From Scenedesmus sp. ARA3 (taxonomy: Eukaryota > Chlorophyta > Chlorophyceae > Sphaeropleales > Scenedesmaceae): a stretch of 64,000 bases of DNA. The notes beneath the pieces were generated by a model. The model saw only the letters and a list, made by a program, of their open reading frames with translations, did not search any database and had not been told where the DNA came from. Positions 46,695 through 59,168 of this stretch are shown here, piece by piece. The stretch's first letter is position 1. Each line of letters begins with the position of its first letter. Location: the NCBI GenBank assembly GCA_004335835.1, contig RWJK01000982.1, positions 1,633 to 65,632 of the forward strand, read 5' to 3'. Position numbers and translations under genes: made by a program.

Positions 46695-48722
46695 TTGTAA
46701 AGATAGACAGTCTAGCATGAAAAATGCAAGCTGGACCAGGAGACCCCCCCGCCGAAGGTCCCCCAGCGATTGTCTGTGAGTGTGATGATGGGTGCAATGC
46801 AGCTTGGGGTTAGGCCTATTGTGCAGCGGCTGCCTAGCGCAAAGATTTGGTCGTTCACCTACTGCTGCACACGCAGCGCTATGGGTGTATCAGGGCATTA
46901 GAGACTGTTGGAGCTCACCAGTTGCTGCGCCAGAGTAGGCAGGCAGGCAGGGTAAGACATGTGGGTGCTCAGTTTCAGGAGCACATCCATTGCTTGCATT
47001 TTGGGGAATGGTCAGGCGACAGGCAGGCAGGCAGGCAGGTAGGCAGGCAGGGAAGCTGAGTAGCAGTCACAGCTGTAGCGCTACAGGCATCCTTGGCTTT
47101 ACCTTAAGCAGTTCTCTCCGTGCATATGCACGGACACACATCTGTTGGGCCCAGCTCCAATCCTGATAGGCCAGACAGTACATGAAGGCAGGCGGGCAGG
47201 CAGGCAGGCAGGCAGGCCTCTTGATTGTTGCTTATGTTTGGTGATCAGGCAGGAAACAGCAGGCAGGCATGCAGGCAGGCAGGTGATGAGTGACCATGGT
47301 ATTCAGCAAGCTGCAGTGGGCTTCTGTCTTGTTATTTCAGCAGGCTGGAAGCTGTAGATGAGCTGCTGACATACATTGAGACGCATGGCACAGATTACTG
47401 CGAGGTTTCAAGCACTTGGCAAGACATTGTAGAGCAGTGCCTTTTTTCACCTCTTGAAAATGCATGTGACAGCTCCTGTAGTGCTGGGGCTGCATAAGGG
47501 CATGATAGCAGCGCAGGGTGATTGTGATGTATCAGTTTTCACTGCCTGGCATACAGGCAAATCGCTGTCACGCAGGGTTGTGGTCTTCTTTGGTTGTTCC
47601 CTTAACCGTGTGTTGCATCCTTGCCACATTCCACAAGTAGGCAGCTACAGCAGGATACCGCTTACCAACTCACTACAGCAAGACGCATTATTGCAGGAAG
47701 TTGTAGCGTAGCATAATGTAGATGCACGCGCTGTTTATCAGCCTTTCCGGCAGCATTGCACACTCGGCGTTGGTGTTGAGTTGTTGAATCCTGTTGCAGT
47801 GCTGCTGTTGGTGGCGCCGTGGCGGTGGTGGGCGCGCTGGCAGCGCTTGTTCCTGCTGATAGGGCAGTTGCATGCGTGTACATGCGTTGTGTATGGCAGC
47901 AGCGCCGTGCGAAGCTTGCCTGCTAGGCAGTGGCCAGCCTGAGCCTTCTGGTTGTGCGGCAACATGGCTTCACTGCTGCTGCTGCATGCTGCTGCTGCTG
48001 CTGGCTCAGCGATGCTGACTAGCCAAGCGCAGTGCTGCTGCAGCTACAGTCACTGTAGCATCAACGGTTGATGCGCCCACTTCATTAGTCTGCAGCGCCC
48101 GGGCGGGTACCGGTGGCCTGCTGTCGGCACTGCTAACACACTGAACGGTTGCATGGTCAGTGCTGCGCGTGTGTTGGCGGCTGCTAGCCGCTGTGAGCTG
48201 CGTGACCGGCTGGGTTGAGCAGCTCTGTCTGCTGAGTTGCACCGGTGGCAGCAGGCTGCGGTGAACAATGGCAAACATGACGTTTTTGGTAAGCTCCTTT
48301 TTATCACACATGGCCACCAGCCCTAGAAGGCCGTGCTCAGAAGGAATGCTGCACTGCTTCCTGCCCTGGGTGTACACACACCCTGACCTGTCAAGCTGGA
48401 CTTCACTGGCAATATAAAGATATCATACTCCTGGAGCCCAGCTCTCAGTACAAGCTGCAGGAAAAAGAGGCAGAGAGACACACTTGCAATAGCTTAATGT
48501 GTTACATTGGGTTAGCAACAGTGTGGCAGCACCAACCAGCTGCTACACGCTGGCTGCAGGATGTAGGCATCACCAGTGTGACATAACGTCATGTGCAGCA
48601 CATACAACCACTGTTCCGATAGTCCTCCATGCAGGACCCACATTAAAGCAACACATGCCCAGTGCGCCACTCCCCTGCCAGCCAGCACACTACTGCTGCC
48701 GCCGCTACTGCTGCTACTGCTG
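46695..48722. repeat. Convergent intergenic region with CAGG tetranucleotide repeats
   Basis: This lies between the convergent ends of the CCCH and YchJ-like genes. It holds three clusters of (CAGG)n/(GCAG)n at about 47020-47052, 47183-47218 and 47258-47284. The same motif occurs at 31672-31715. Short open frames (for example 47454-47711 plus, 48006-48377 minus) lack splice or family support. No gene is called. Confidence 0.6.
46696..46700 (+). terminator. TGTAA polyadenylation word
   Basis: TGTAA begins two bases after the TGA stop of the CCCH gene. In chlorophyte nuclear genes this pentamer directs cleavage shortly downstream. Such a short 3' UTR would be unusual, so another site could be used. 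Confidence 0.35.
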
Positions 48723-49118
48723 TCACCGCTGCTCTAGGTAGTCATCCATCCGGAACACACCAGGCGGCAGCAGCAACAGCTGCTGCTGCGCACTGCTGCT
48801 GCTGCTGCCAGCAGCAGCACCAGCTCCTAGCCGCTCCACAGCTGGCGTCAGTAGATCCACATACCAGCCGCCGCCATTGCTGCTGCTGCTGCTGCTGCTG
48901 CTGCTAACCCTAAAGCAGGGAGTCACCCAGTTGAAGAGCACCTGCCGCCCCATCACACCCGCCTGCCCTGCTGCTGCCCCCTCTGCCCCATTCCCCTCTG
49001 CATCAGTCAGCAACTCCGGCACATGCTGCTGCAGCAGTGCTAGCAGCGCATCACCGTCTCCATCCTGCGGCAGCTGGTTCGTCTGCTTGTAGAACATCCA
49101 GCGATCATCCCCACCTGC

Positions 49119-49150
<32 letters not shown>

Positions 49151-49188
49151 CATCACCTCTGTCAGGTGCTGCAGCCTCCATAAACCCC

Positions 49189-49220
<32 letters not shown>

Positions 49221-49950
49221 GCGCCAGCTCTTGCGTGCAATGAGCTCCATGTAAGGAGTTTTCACGCCTTTGAAGTCACCTTCAGCTGTGCCTTGCAGGA
49301 TGGCCAGCACCAGCCAGGTGCCGGCATCATCACCAGGGCAGTGCGCCATGCCCACAACCTCACACTGCAGCAGCAGCAGCAGCAGCAGCAGACAGATAGA
49401 TGACAAGCACACCGTCAGCAGTTGTGGTGCTGTTTGCAGCTGGTGTGTTACAAAGCAAAGTGGCCAGCACCAGCCAGGTGCTGTCTTCATCACCCTGGCA
49501 ATGCGGCATGCCGACTACCTCACAATGCAGCAGCAGCAGCAGCAGCAGGGTCCGTGGCGGCAGCTTAAGACAGAGGCAGATACCATGGGCATGCTGGGAT
49601 GCTCCTTGCAGCTGTTGGTTTGGAGGAGAGCGATGAGAGCGGTGATGTGGAGAGCACGCACACCCCACATCCAAACACAGCAGCTTGCAGCAGGGCAGCG
49701 CCAGCAGCAGCTGCAGGCCAGTTGTAACACTCAACCAAACGCTCCAAACAAGCATGCTGCATGGCATGCAGATTGATCATAACTCCATCTCATCACGCTG
49801 CTGCTGCTGCTGCTGCCGGTCAGCATCCCCACCTGTATGCGCCTGAAGGCCCTGCACTGGCGCTTGGCCCTGCTGCTGAGGCTGCGGCTGCCGCCCAGTG
49901 CCAGGAAGCTGTCAGGGTGCGTGCTGGCAACCAGGAACTCGTGCTTGCCT

Positions 49951-50036
<86 letters not shown>

Positions 50037-50573
50037 GACAGGAGAATGTAAAACTCAAGTGGCTGTGCATGTTGGGTGGTTTTTGGGTAGACACGCTGCT
50101 GAGATTGACACCCTTCTTTACAAGATGCAGTCAGGAGAGATGCTTGTCATCTGGGATTGACCAGAGCCAGGCAGCAAGCAAACAGAATCACGCGTGGCAG
50201 GCCCTCATTTGCTGCTATGCTTAAGTGCCCAGCGCAGCAGCAGCAGCAGCAGCAGCTCACCTGCCAGCGCTGCTGTGATGCGTGCCCGTACAAGCTCAGG
50301 GGCAGACTTGGGGTACGAGACGCCAGCTACAAACGGCTGACAGCAGGCCTGCAGCAACATTAGGAGCAGCAGCAGCTGTTGAGTGTGCAATCGAGTGCAT
50401 TCGTATGGTCAACAAACGTTGCACTTTGCTGCAGCTGATGGACGAAGAATGTGCACTGTTGGCCCCTCTCAACATCAAATTTTTTAAAGCACCAGCAGCT
50501 GTGGAACGCTTTGGAGGCACCCCTGATGAAAGCACCCCTGATGAAAGCACCCCCTGCTCCGCAAGCAGCAGCA

Positions 50574-50605
<32 letters not shown>

Positions 50606-50949
50606 AGCCCTCCACTTACCTTATACTGCAGCCCAGACTTGCAAGGGCAAGCAGCCTCCGGCCTCACTTCGAGCCGCTGCTGCTGCTGCCGCTTTGCCTG
50701 CTGCTTGCCACCAAAACCCCCGCGCTTGCTGCTGCTTTGACTAGCTGCGCTGTATTGCTCGTCGTCTATGTCATCTGCAGTGACTCCGGGCAGAAAGAAC
50801 CCTTGCTGCTGCTGCTGCTGTTGAGGGGTGCCTTCTAGTAGCTGCTGCATCAGCAGAGCTCGCCTCAGCTGCAAGCCTGTGCTGCTGCTGCTGCTGCTGC
50901 TGTCGTTGACGCTTGCTTTATCCATGGTGGCTGTGCGACACGTGCAGCG

Positions 50950-51005
<56 letters not shown>

Positions 51006-51097
51006 GTGCATGCCAGGGCAGCAGCGCAGGCAGCCTGCTGGATGCAGCAGCTGGTGGCAAGCATGGCGCATGCAGCCTGACACGACAGATGCTCCCT

Positions 51098-51130
<33 letters not shown>

Positions 51131-51156
51131 GCAGCATGAGAGGGACATATCGGCAT
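48723..51156 (-). CDS. YchJ/UPF0225-like protein with SEC-C zinc motif
   Basis: Exons 51156-50620, 50348-50261, 49948-49833 and 49364-48723 join in phase to 460 residues. A leader of about 77 residues (Ala/Ser-rich, with Arg) before MDKASVND could be an organelle transit peptide; starting at 50925 would remove it. Exons 1 and 2 together make a canonical SEC-C motif, CPCKSGLQYKACC, followed by PFVAGVSYPKSAPELVRARI and HEFLVASTHPDSFLALGG, the pattern of bacterial YchJ (CPCGS..CC, then APTPEQLMRSRY..W.P). The C-terminal exon gives an NTF2-like strand (CEVVGMAHCPGDDAGTWLVL), Gln/Ala runs and MFYKQTNQLPQDGDGD. YchJ-family function is not established; zinc binding is expected. Exon 4's start is echoed at about 49465-49530. 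A CAG run of about 28 units abuts the exon 3 acceptor. Confidence 0.8.
49949..50035. repeat. Long CAG/CTG microsatellite forming a splice acceptor
   Basis: About 86 bp of uninterrupted CAG on the plus strand. Read on the minus strand it is CTG repeats ending in the CAG acceptor of the YchJ-like exon 3, so the microsatellite stands in for the polypyrimidine tract. Confidence 0.8.
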
Positions 51157-51813
51157 GACAGCAAATGCCGTGGCTGCCAGCAGCTGCGATCGTAGTCAAG
51201 CACTGTATGTGTGCGGCCATGCGTAGTGCAAGTAACTGTTGCAAGAATCACCTGGGTGCGGTGCAAGTGCTCCTGCCCTGTAAAGCATGTTGCAGGGTGA
51301 GCTGGTCTGGTAGGGTGCTGCAGCAGCAGTCGCCCACACCAGCTGCTGCTACGGCTAAAGCGGCCGCTGCTGCACTGTCTAACTCAAGCAAAAACCTCAG
51401 TTTAAACGAAGTTTGCGCCCGGAACGGTATACGCCAGTGCGCAGCGTTCAAGAGACAGAGTAATCGCCGAAACTTTGAAGTTGCGAGAAATATGCTGTTC
51501 GGCACAGGCTACAAGAAGCACTTAGCAACGCTTATACAACATACGCTGCTATCTATGGCATGCAGACCCTCACCGACACTTACGGCGTACCCTGGGGTTG
51601 TTTGAGGGCGGGGTGACAAGTTTTTGCCGTTAGCTCCACGCTGCCTATTACTTCCTGCAGGAGCCCTGGCTACAATGTTTAAACCTCCTTAACCCGTTTT
51701 ATTGTCGGAAATTGCTTACTGCATCTACTATCCGAAAAAGCACAAGCACAGCAGCAGCACCAGCAGCCACAGCACTTGCACTACGTGTTTTGTTCGGCTG
51801 CCGTCTCTTCAAG
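51157..51813. promoter_or_regulatory. Divergent promoter region (YchJ-like minus, small basic protein plus)
   Basis: 657 bp between divergent starts. It becomes AT-rich towards 51610-51720, next to the plus-strand gene. An open segment on the plus strand (51165-51605) has no family or codon support and is taken as chance. Confidence 0.4.
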
Positions 51814-52275
51814 ATGGTCAGCACTCGTAAAAGAAGTCAGGAGTCGGTCCCAGCTGACACGAGCGCAGCTGAGGCTGCAGCACCCGCCCAGCAGCTGCAT
51901 GAAGAGCAGCAGCAGCAGGATGATGAGCAACAGCACCAAGCCAAGAGCAGCAGCAAGCGCCAAAAGTCAGCGACAAAGCCAAAAGCGCAGCATCAAGGCG
52001 ACTCCGCAGCCCCAGCAGTACCTGAGGAGGCAGACCAAGCACAAGCACCAGCAGCAGCAGCACCAGCAGCAGCAGCAGCGGCAGACCTTCTGCCCATGGA
52101 CTTGCTGCTGCAGCTGGCACAGAAACGCACGCAGCGGCCCCAGGGCAACACAACCCATCAGCAGCTTGCAAGTTTAACACAGCAGCAGCAGCAGCAGCAG
52201 CAGCGGCGGCGGCAGAAGCAGCGCATTGTGGAGCTCCAGAAGGGCCCGGTCAAGGTGGCTGTGCTGCCAGCAGTG

Positions 52276-52317
<42 letters not shown>

Positions 52318-52422
52318 GGCGGGGCCAGCCTGCGGCAGCAGCTGCTGGGCGGTGGGCGGCTGCAGCGCTCTGCGGCGATGCTGCAGCAGGCTGGCATAAG
52401 CGCAGGCAGGGCGCGGCGCTGA
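51814..52422 (+). CDS. Small basic protein, possibly Utp16/Bud21-like nucleolar protein
   Basis: A single exon of 202 residues starting MVSTRKRSQESVPADTSA. It has Lys/Arg-rich stretches (KSSSKRQKSATKPKAQ), poly-Ala/Gln runs, LPMDLLLQLAQKRTQRPQG, a basic helix RRRQKQRIVELQKGPVKVAV and a C-terminal SLRQQLLGGGRLQRSAAML. The order 'basic helix, GPV-V-VL, then (Y/L)GGxRL-RS near the end' is what I recall of U3-snoRNA-associated Utp16/Bud21-type proteins of plants. The match is short and from memory, so treat it as a hypothesis. Intact ATG and stop, no intron. Confidence 0.6.
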
Positions 52423-53609
52423 CGACGGTGCAATCACATTAGGATAGTCTTCTTAGGCCATGCAATTGCGGAGGCAATGATGCCATGTTGATGATGCATT
52501 GTTAATGGTGGCAATGACAATGGTGGTTATGATGGCGGCGGTGATGGACGACTACAGCCGCAGCTGTGCTTCAGCCGCACACCCTTGTGTAATGGCCAGG
52601 CGCCGCAACTGCTGCAGCTGGCGTGGTGCTGCTGAGAGGTCGGGGTTCCAGCAGCGGCAGCAACATATGTTAGCGTCGCTATCTATGGTAACTGGCTGGC
52701 CTGTTACCGCCATGCGCATATGCACGCGGTGGCGTAGTGTGCTTTGCCGTGAGTGCAGCGCGACAGGCTGCTGACTCAGAAGGGGCAGCGGCATCAGCTA
52801 TGAAGTCAGCGGTGTATATCTTCTGCTGCTGAATGCTTTTGCTTGATGGTGCGTCAAAGCAGTGCCGCCAGGCCTGCTGCTTGCCTTGCAAGTGACCAGT
52901 GGGCAGAACAAATGATGCAAGTCGAGGCTGGTTACAAGCACGTTTGGGGACAAGCAGGGATGACCAACGACACATGAGCATATTGACCGTGGGTCACCCC
53001 GCCGCAAACTGGGTATATGCATATGCAGTGACATACATGCTGTGTAGGTGAAACTGCTGCGCGGCAGTGCAGAAGAACATGCGGCAACTGCAGTGGCACT
53101 GAACCCAGCATGCGCTACAACAGAATGCAAAAAACTACGCAGCTGCCAGCAAGGCCAGCGTGCGCTACAACAAAAACACCAACAGAACACAACGGAAGTA
53201 TGGCCAACATGCATATGCGCTGCAACACAGAGACAACCCTCAGCGAGGCGCCAGCAGCAGCACATTTACTGGCTTGCTGCTGATGCACCCAATGCACACG
53301 GCGCAGTGAAACACATGTCAGCACATCTAGGATGCCACACTGTGGCTTTGCTGTCCGCACGTCCGCACCAATGCACCTGTGAACACCATTCACAGCTGCG
53401 CACATGCCAGCACACGCCAGGCGCGCCCACCGCATGCGTAGCAGTTGCATTGATCATCATCTACAGCACCCGCCGGCTACTGCTGCTGCTGTAGCGAGCA
53501 GAGCCGCCCTCTACTTCCCGCCCAGCAGCTTGCTGCTGCTGCTGCCGCCAAACCCCTGCAGCGACCTGTGCACAGTCATCAGCCAGCCAGCGTACAAGCT
53601 GGCAGCATG
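52423..53609. other. Convergent intergenic region with an echo of the MIRO gene end
   Basis: No gene is supported between 52423 and about 53500. At about 53510-53608 there is a degraded copy of the last MIRO exon (SSSSSKLLGGK plus stop on the minus strand, and GCGACCTGTGCAC-type text), offset by roughly 105 bp from the genuine end. Confidence 0.55.
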
Positions 53610-53925
53610 CTACTTCCCACTCAGTAACTTGCTGCTGCTGCTGCTGCTGCTGCTGGGCCGCGTCGTTTCTTGCAGCGACCTGTACAGCCTGTAGCCAGCA
53701 TACAGGCTGGCAGCGCTGGTGACTGCCACGCCGCCGGCCAGCAGCAGCCGCCGGATGGTCTGCCGCCGCGCCTGCAAAAAAAAAAACAGTTTTTGCGTGT
53801 TGCAATGCCATGTGCCATCTGGTGCAAGTGGTGCGACCATGCCGTCTCAGTTTGCAGGCAGTTTCAGCAGCGCACAAGCAAACAATGTGCCCGGGCGCAA
53901 ACCATTGTGCTAAAATGACATGAGA

Positions 53926-53971
<46 letters not shown>

Positions 53972-56110
53972 GCACCTTGCGTGCAGGCGTGTCAGGAACA
54001 TTTCCCTCCGGGTGCATCGCAGCCAGCAGCAGCGCCACAAACACATTGCTGCCGCCAGCCCTTGCTGCTGCTGCTGCCGCTGCCGCGGCGCTCCTGCCGC
54101 CGCCGGCAGCTGCTGCCGCAGGGCCGCCGCCGGCTGCTGCTGCTGCTGCTGCCGCTGCTGCTGCCGCCGCGTCTGGCACTGGATGATGGCCGAGGCTGCC
54201 CAGAAGCACTGACACTGGGATTGGTAGCGGCAGTGCCAGGTCTTTGCAGGCTGCATGCACCTCTGCCTCAAGCTCCTGCAGGACACAGACACAACCAAGC
54301 AGTGTGTTGCTGGTTGATTTTTAACATTCATATCATGATTTCACATGCAGAGTACCAGGAAACAGAATACGTGCATGCACCTCTGCCTCAAGCTCCTGCA
54401 GGACACAGACACATCCATGCAGTGTGTTGCTGGTTAACATATTCAGATCATGTAGAACATGCACAGTGTCAGGTAACAGAATGCATGCACCTCTGCCTCA
54501 AGCTCCTGCAGGGTTCAGGCATGCATGGAAACACCGTCATCACCATTGTCACCAGCATCATGAATACCCGTGTTGAATGTATGCCCCTAATTGTACTACG
54601 CAGTGGAACGGCAGCAGCTGAAGCAACTGAGACATCACAAAACACAGCATGAACTTGACCCAAAGGAACAGCACTCATGTTTGACATGTGTGCCAACTTA
54701 ATCCTTTGCGGCAATGAGCACAAACGGGCAGGCTGTCACGAACCCATACAACCACCCTGGTGCACGCTGCAACACATCCAACAACAGAAGCAGACCACTC
54801 ACGTTTGACATGCCCAGGTCGTCCTTTGCTGCGATCAGCACAAAAGGCAGGCTGTCGCCGGCGCGCCCGCTCAGCCCCGTGACCAGCGCCACCGCCTGCC
54901 TGAAGCTGGCAGGCTCAGCACTGTCAAACAGCACCGCGGCTACGTCCAGCTGCGATAGGTCGACTGTGGGGTCGTCTGCTGTTGCCGCGCTGCTGGCCTG
55001 CAACCAGGATTCAGGGAGCGGTGGGTGAGCAGGTGTGTGGAAGCATCACATGTAGGGGTTCAAGGTTTGTAGGGTTTTGGATGATGCGTGAGAGGTGAAT
55101 GGGTGGCTGGGGTCCGGGCTGGGGCAGCAGCAGACGGCCTGCCTGAAGCTGGCCGGCTCCGCACTGTCAAACAGGACGGCCGCAACGTCCAGCTGCGACA
55201 AGTCGACTGTGGGGTCGTCTGCTGTTGCCGCGCTGCTGGCCTGCAATCAAGGTTCAGAAAGTGATACAGCAGGGTCAGTGAGCAGGTGCGTGCGATTGCT
55301 ACATGTAGGGGTCAGGGTTTGCAGAGGTTCTGAAGAGTGTGTGGGAGGTCAGTGGGTTGCTGGGTTTAGAGTTGAGGGAGCAGCAGGCGGCCTGCCTGAA
55401 GCTGGCCGGCTCCGCACTGTCAAACAGCACAGCGGCTACATCCAGCTGCGACAGGTCGACTGTGGGGTCGTCTGCTGTTGCCGAGCTGCTGGCCTGCGGT
55501 ATGGAAGGAGTGATACAGCAGGCAGCAGCAGGGTCGCTGAGCACGTGCCTGCAAGGACCACCTGTAGGGATCATGGCTTGCAAAGTATTGGAGAGTGTGA
55601 GAAGGGTTTAGCGGGTGGCTGGGCTTAGGGTTGAGGCAGCAGCTGGCGGCCTGCCTGAAGCTGGCAGGCTCAGCACTGTCAAACAGCACCGCGGCTACGT
55701 CCAGCTGCGACAGGTGGGGTCGTCTGCTGTTGCCGCGCTGCTGGCCTGCGAGTTGCAGGGAACAATATATTTGTGGCAGCAAGCAGCAGCAGGTGGTTCA
55801 GTCACTGTCAAACAGCACCGCGGCCTGGTGTAACTACTAGTTACAGCTAGTAGCTGCCAGCAGTAACCCACCTCGTGGATGACAAGTGTCCTGGGAGCGC
55901 CTTCCACCAGGCTGCTGGTGCTGCAGGCAGCAGTCCGTCACTCATACTTGTCACCCAATGTAACCTGGTGTAACTAGCTGCCAGCAGTAACCCACCTCGT
56001 GGATGACGAGTGTCCTGGGAGCGCCTTCCACCAGGCTGCTGGTGCTGCCCGCAGCAGTGAGCAGCCCATGCAGCGGCTCGTTGTAGTGCCGCCCAGCCAG
56101 CGCCTGCGGC

Positions 56111-56147
<37 letters not shown>

Positions 56148-59133
56148 TCACCCACACGCAGCTCAGGTTCAGCACAGTGCAGCGGCTCGTTGTAGTGCCG
56201 CCCAGCCAGCGCCTGCGGCAGCAGCAGCAGCAGCAGCAGCAGCAAGGTCACCCACACGCAGCGCAGGTTCAGCACAGTGCAGCGGCTCGTTGTAGTGCCG
56301 CCCAGCCAGCGCCTGCGGCAGCAGCAGCAGGGTCGAAACAGAGTTGATAACGAGTTGGCACACACGCCGAGATGCTGTTTATGGCTAGTGTACAGCTAGC
56401 GTGGCACGCCCCAACAGCCAAGCACGCTGGTACTACAGCAGTCCACCAGCATTACAATTGCTTCTCATTGCGCTGCGCGCACCTTGGACAAGCAGGCTGC
56501 TCTTGCCCATGCCCAGCAAGCGAAACAGCTTAGGTGTTTCAAGTGACCTGGTTGACTTCAGTGACCTGATGACCCAACAAGCAGCCTTCGTGTCCACTGC
56601 CCAATTCAAATTGCATTTGTTTGTCAAGTACTTCGCTTGAATGCTTACATGCAAAGGAAATCGCTATGTCATCAGCACCAGCCGCACCTTGACCAGGCTG
56701 CTCTTGCCCACCCCCAGCCCGCCAAACAGCCCAGCTACAAGGGTGCCCCTGTCACCCAGCCCCAGGGCGCCCTTGCGCCGCTCAGGCTTGCGCCGGCGCG
56801 GCTTGACCACAAACAGCCGGCCAGCGTCTTCACCGCAGCGCCCGCCCATGCCCAGGTACAGCATCTGCAGATGTCAGCAGCAGCAGCAGCAGCAAAGTGA
56901 TGAGGCGCAGCAGTAGCGAGATGGCTGTGTGTGCTGGCGGCAAAGCCTACAGCATCTTCTGCGAGTGCCCTCAGCCCTCCAAGGAAAACAGCGTGGAAAA
57001 CAGTGTGGTAACGCCACATTAGTGCAGCAATAGCTGTGGGTTACACACTACAAGGTGGCTGTTTGCTGTCAACTGCAGCACTTGACCGCCACAGGCATGC
57101 ACACACACTGCACACCCCAGCACGCCTGCGACTGACATATGGTCAAGTTCTACCCAATGCTGCAATGCTGCGTGCTTGCCTGCTCGAACGCGGTGCGGGG
57201 GTCCTGCAGCGTGATGACCTTCCAGCGCGTGAGGAAGCCCTCCTTGGTGAGCCCGCCGCTGCTGCTGCCGCTGCTGCTGCTGCTGCCGGCGCCAGCCACA
57301 ATCACACGGTTCCAGGCCTCCACCTGCAGCAGCAGCAGCAGTCAAGAGGCAGCAGCAGCAGCAGCCATACGCAAACACTTGAGGCGGTCTTGTAGCCACA
57401 CTGTGTGCTGTTTGCTATACACAGGCAGGCTCAACACACATATGTCCACAGGCGCCTCATCCCACCCACCTGGTAGATGGGCACTGGTGCTCTGTTGAAC
57501 ATGCTCCAGGTCCATTAGCAGTGTATCACCACGTCAAATGCACACTTGAAGCCACACAACTGCATGCATCACCCACCTGGTGGACGGCACTGGCCAGTCA
57601 CACATGTGCTCCAGGTATTACCAATACATCGCCACATCAGATGCACACAACTACGCACCTGGTAGATGGGCACTGGTGCTCTGTTGAACATGTGCTCCAG
57701 GTCCATAGGCGACAGCACGCCGCTGCGGCTGCTGTCATAGATGTCAAACACATGGCCCAGGTACAGCAGCGCCTGCTCCGACAGCTCCAGCACACTGCTG
57801 CTGCTGCTGCTGCTGCCATCGCTGCTGCTGCTGGGGTCGCTGCTGCTGCTGCTGCTGCCGGGCGGCCGCGGCAGGCGGTCTAGCACGGAGTCTGATATCC
57901 GCAGCTGCTCGTTGTATCCTGCAGGTGGACAGCAAAGGCAGAGCAGCAGTGCAGCAGAGTGCATTGATTAGCACAACGGGTGCACCACTTGAGTCCACAC
58001 TGCTGCTGCTGCACATGTCCACTGCTGTACAGCAATGTAGAGAGCTAGCACCATTGCTGCTGCTGCCCACCCACTCACCAAACAGCCGCAGCACCGTCCA
58101 GGTGCTCTCCAGCCGCCCCCGTGTCAGGAACAGTGTGTGCAGGTACATGAAGCCAGGGAACAGCAGCCCAGCATCAGACAGCCCGTCAGCCATGCGCTCC
58201 GCCACCATCTGGCGCACGCTGGCCAGCTCATCGGGCGTTAAGGGCTGCCCAAAGCACAGGAACTGGAAGGTGTTGAGCTCCTCATCGTTCAGCGCGCCAT
58301 CCTGCGGTTGGTCAGATGTGGTTTGGGTTTGGTTTTGCAGGCAGGTTTCAGGTTGGTGGTGCAAAAGGATGCGCAACGCAGCGGAGTTAGGATTTACAAA
58401 GTTGCTGAGTCCTTGATTGCTTAGCGCGCCATCCTGCGTTTGAAATGGTTCTTGAGGTTCAGGTGTTCATGATGTTTGTGTTTTGTGTCTTGCAAGCAAG
58501 CAGGGTTGATCGATCTTGGGGTGCAGGTGCACACGTGCGGTGCATCTGCAATTGAATTAACGGATGGCGCGGCTGCCTTATGCAGGATATGTGCGACAGT
58601 CAATTGGTGTGGCGATCAAGGCCCCATGCGTCTACAGCAGCAGAGCCCTGTGCATCATCCAGCACGGTAGACGCAACAGTGCAGCACTCACTCACCCCGT
58701 CGCTGTTGCACACAGCAACTGTGGTGTTGGTATTTGCAAGCAGATTTTAGGTTTAGGTTTCAGACATACATGGGCTCAGCACAAGTATTAGAAGCTGTTG
58801 CGCCCCTCGTTGTTCAGCGCGCCGTTTTATAATGCAGTCACAATTGTGTTGCAGCAGCAGCAGCAGCAGCCCCCAGATGCTGAGTCAGTAGCGCAGTGCT
58901 CACCCCGTCGCTGCAACAAGGCAAGGCAGATGCACACACACAGCTACAGCAGCAGCAGCAGCAGCAGAGCTCTTCGGTTAATGTAAGATACCGGTACAGC
59001 CGTGCTCACCCCGTCGCTGTCGCACATGAGGAAGATGCGCAGCAGCGCCTTCACGCAGGGCGTGGTTAGCCGGCCAGTGGTGGCGTCCAGCAGCGGCGCC
59101 TTGGGGTACAGCACCGTCTTGATGGCCTGGGGG

Positions 59134-59168
<35 letters not shown>

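Noticed and set aside
48006..48377. Minus-strand open frame of 123 codons in the convergent spacer
   Set aside because: No signal, domain, echo pattern or splice context; probably chance.
51165..51605. Plus-strand open frame of 146 codons between YchJ-like and small basic protein genes
   Set aside because: Overlaps the presumed bidirectional promoter; composition unlike neighbouring coding sequence and no family match.
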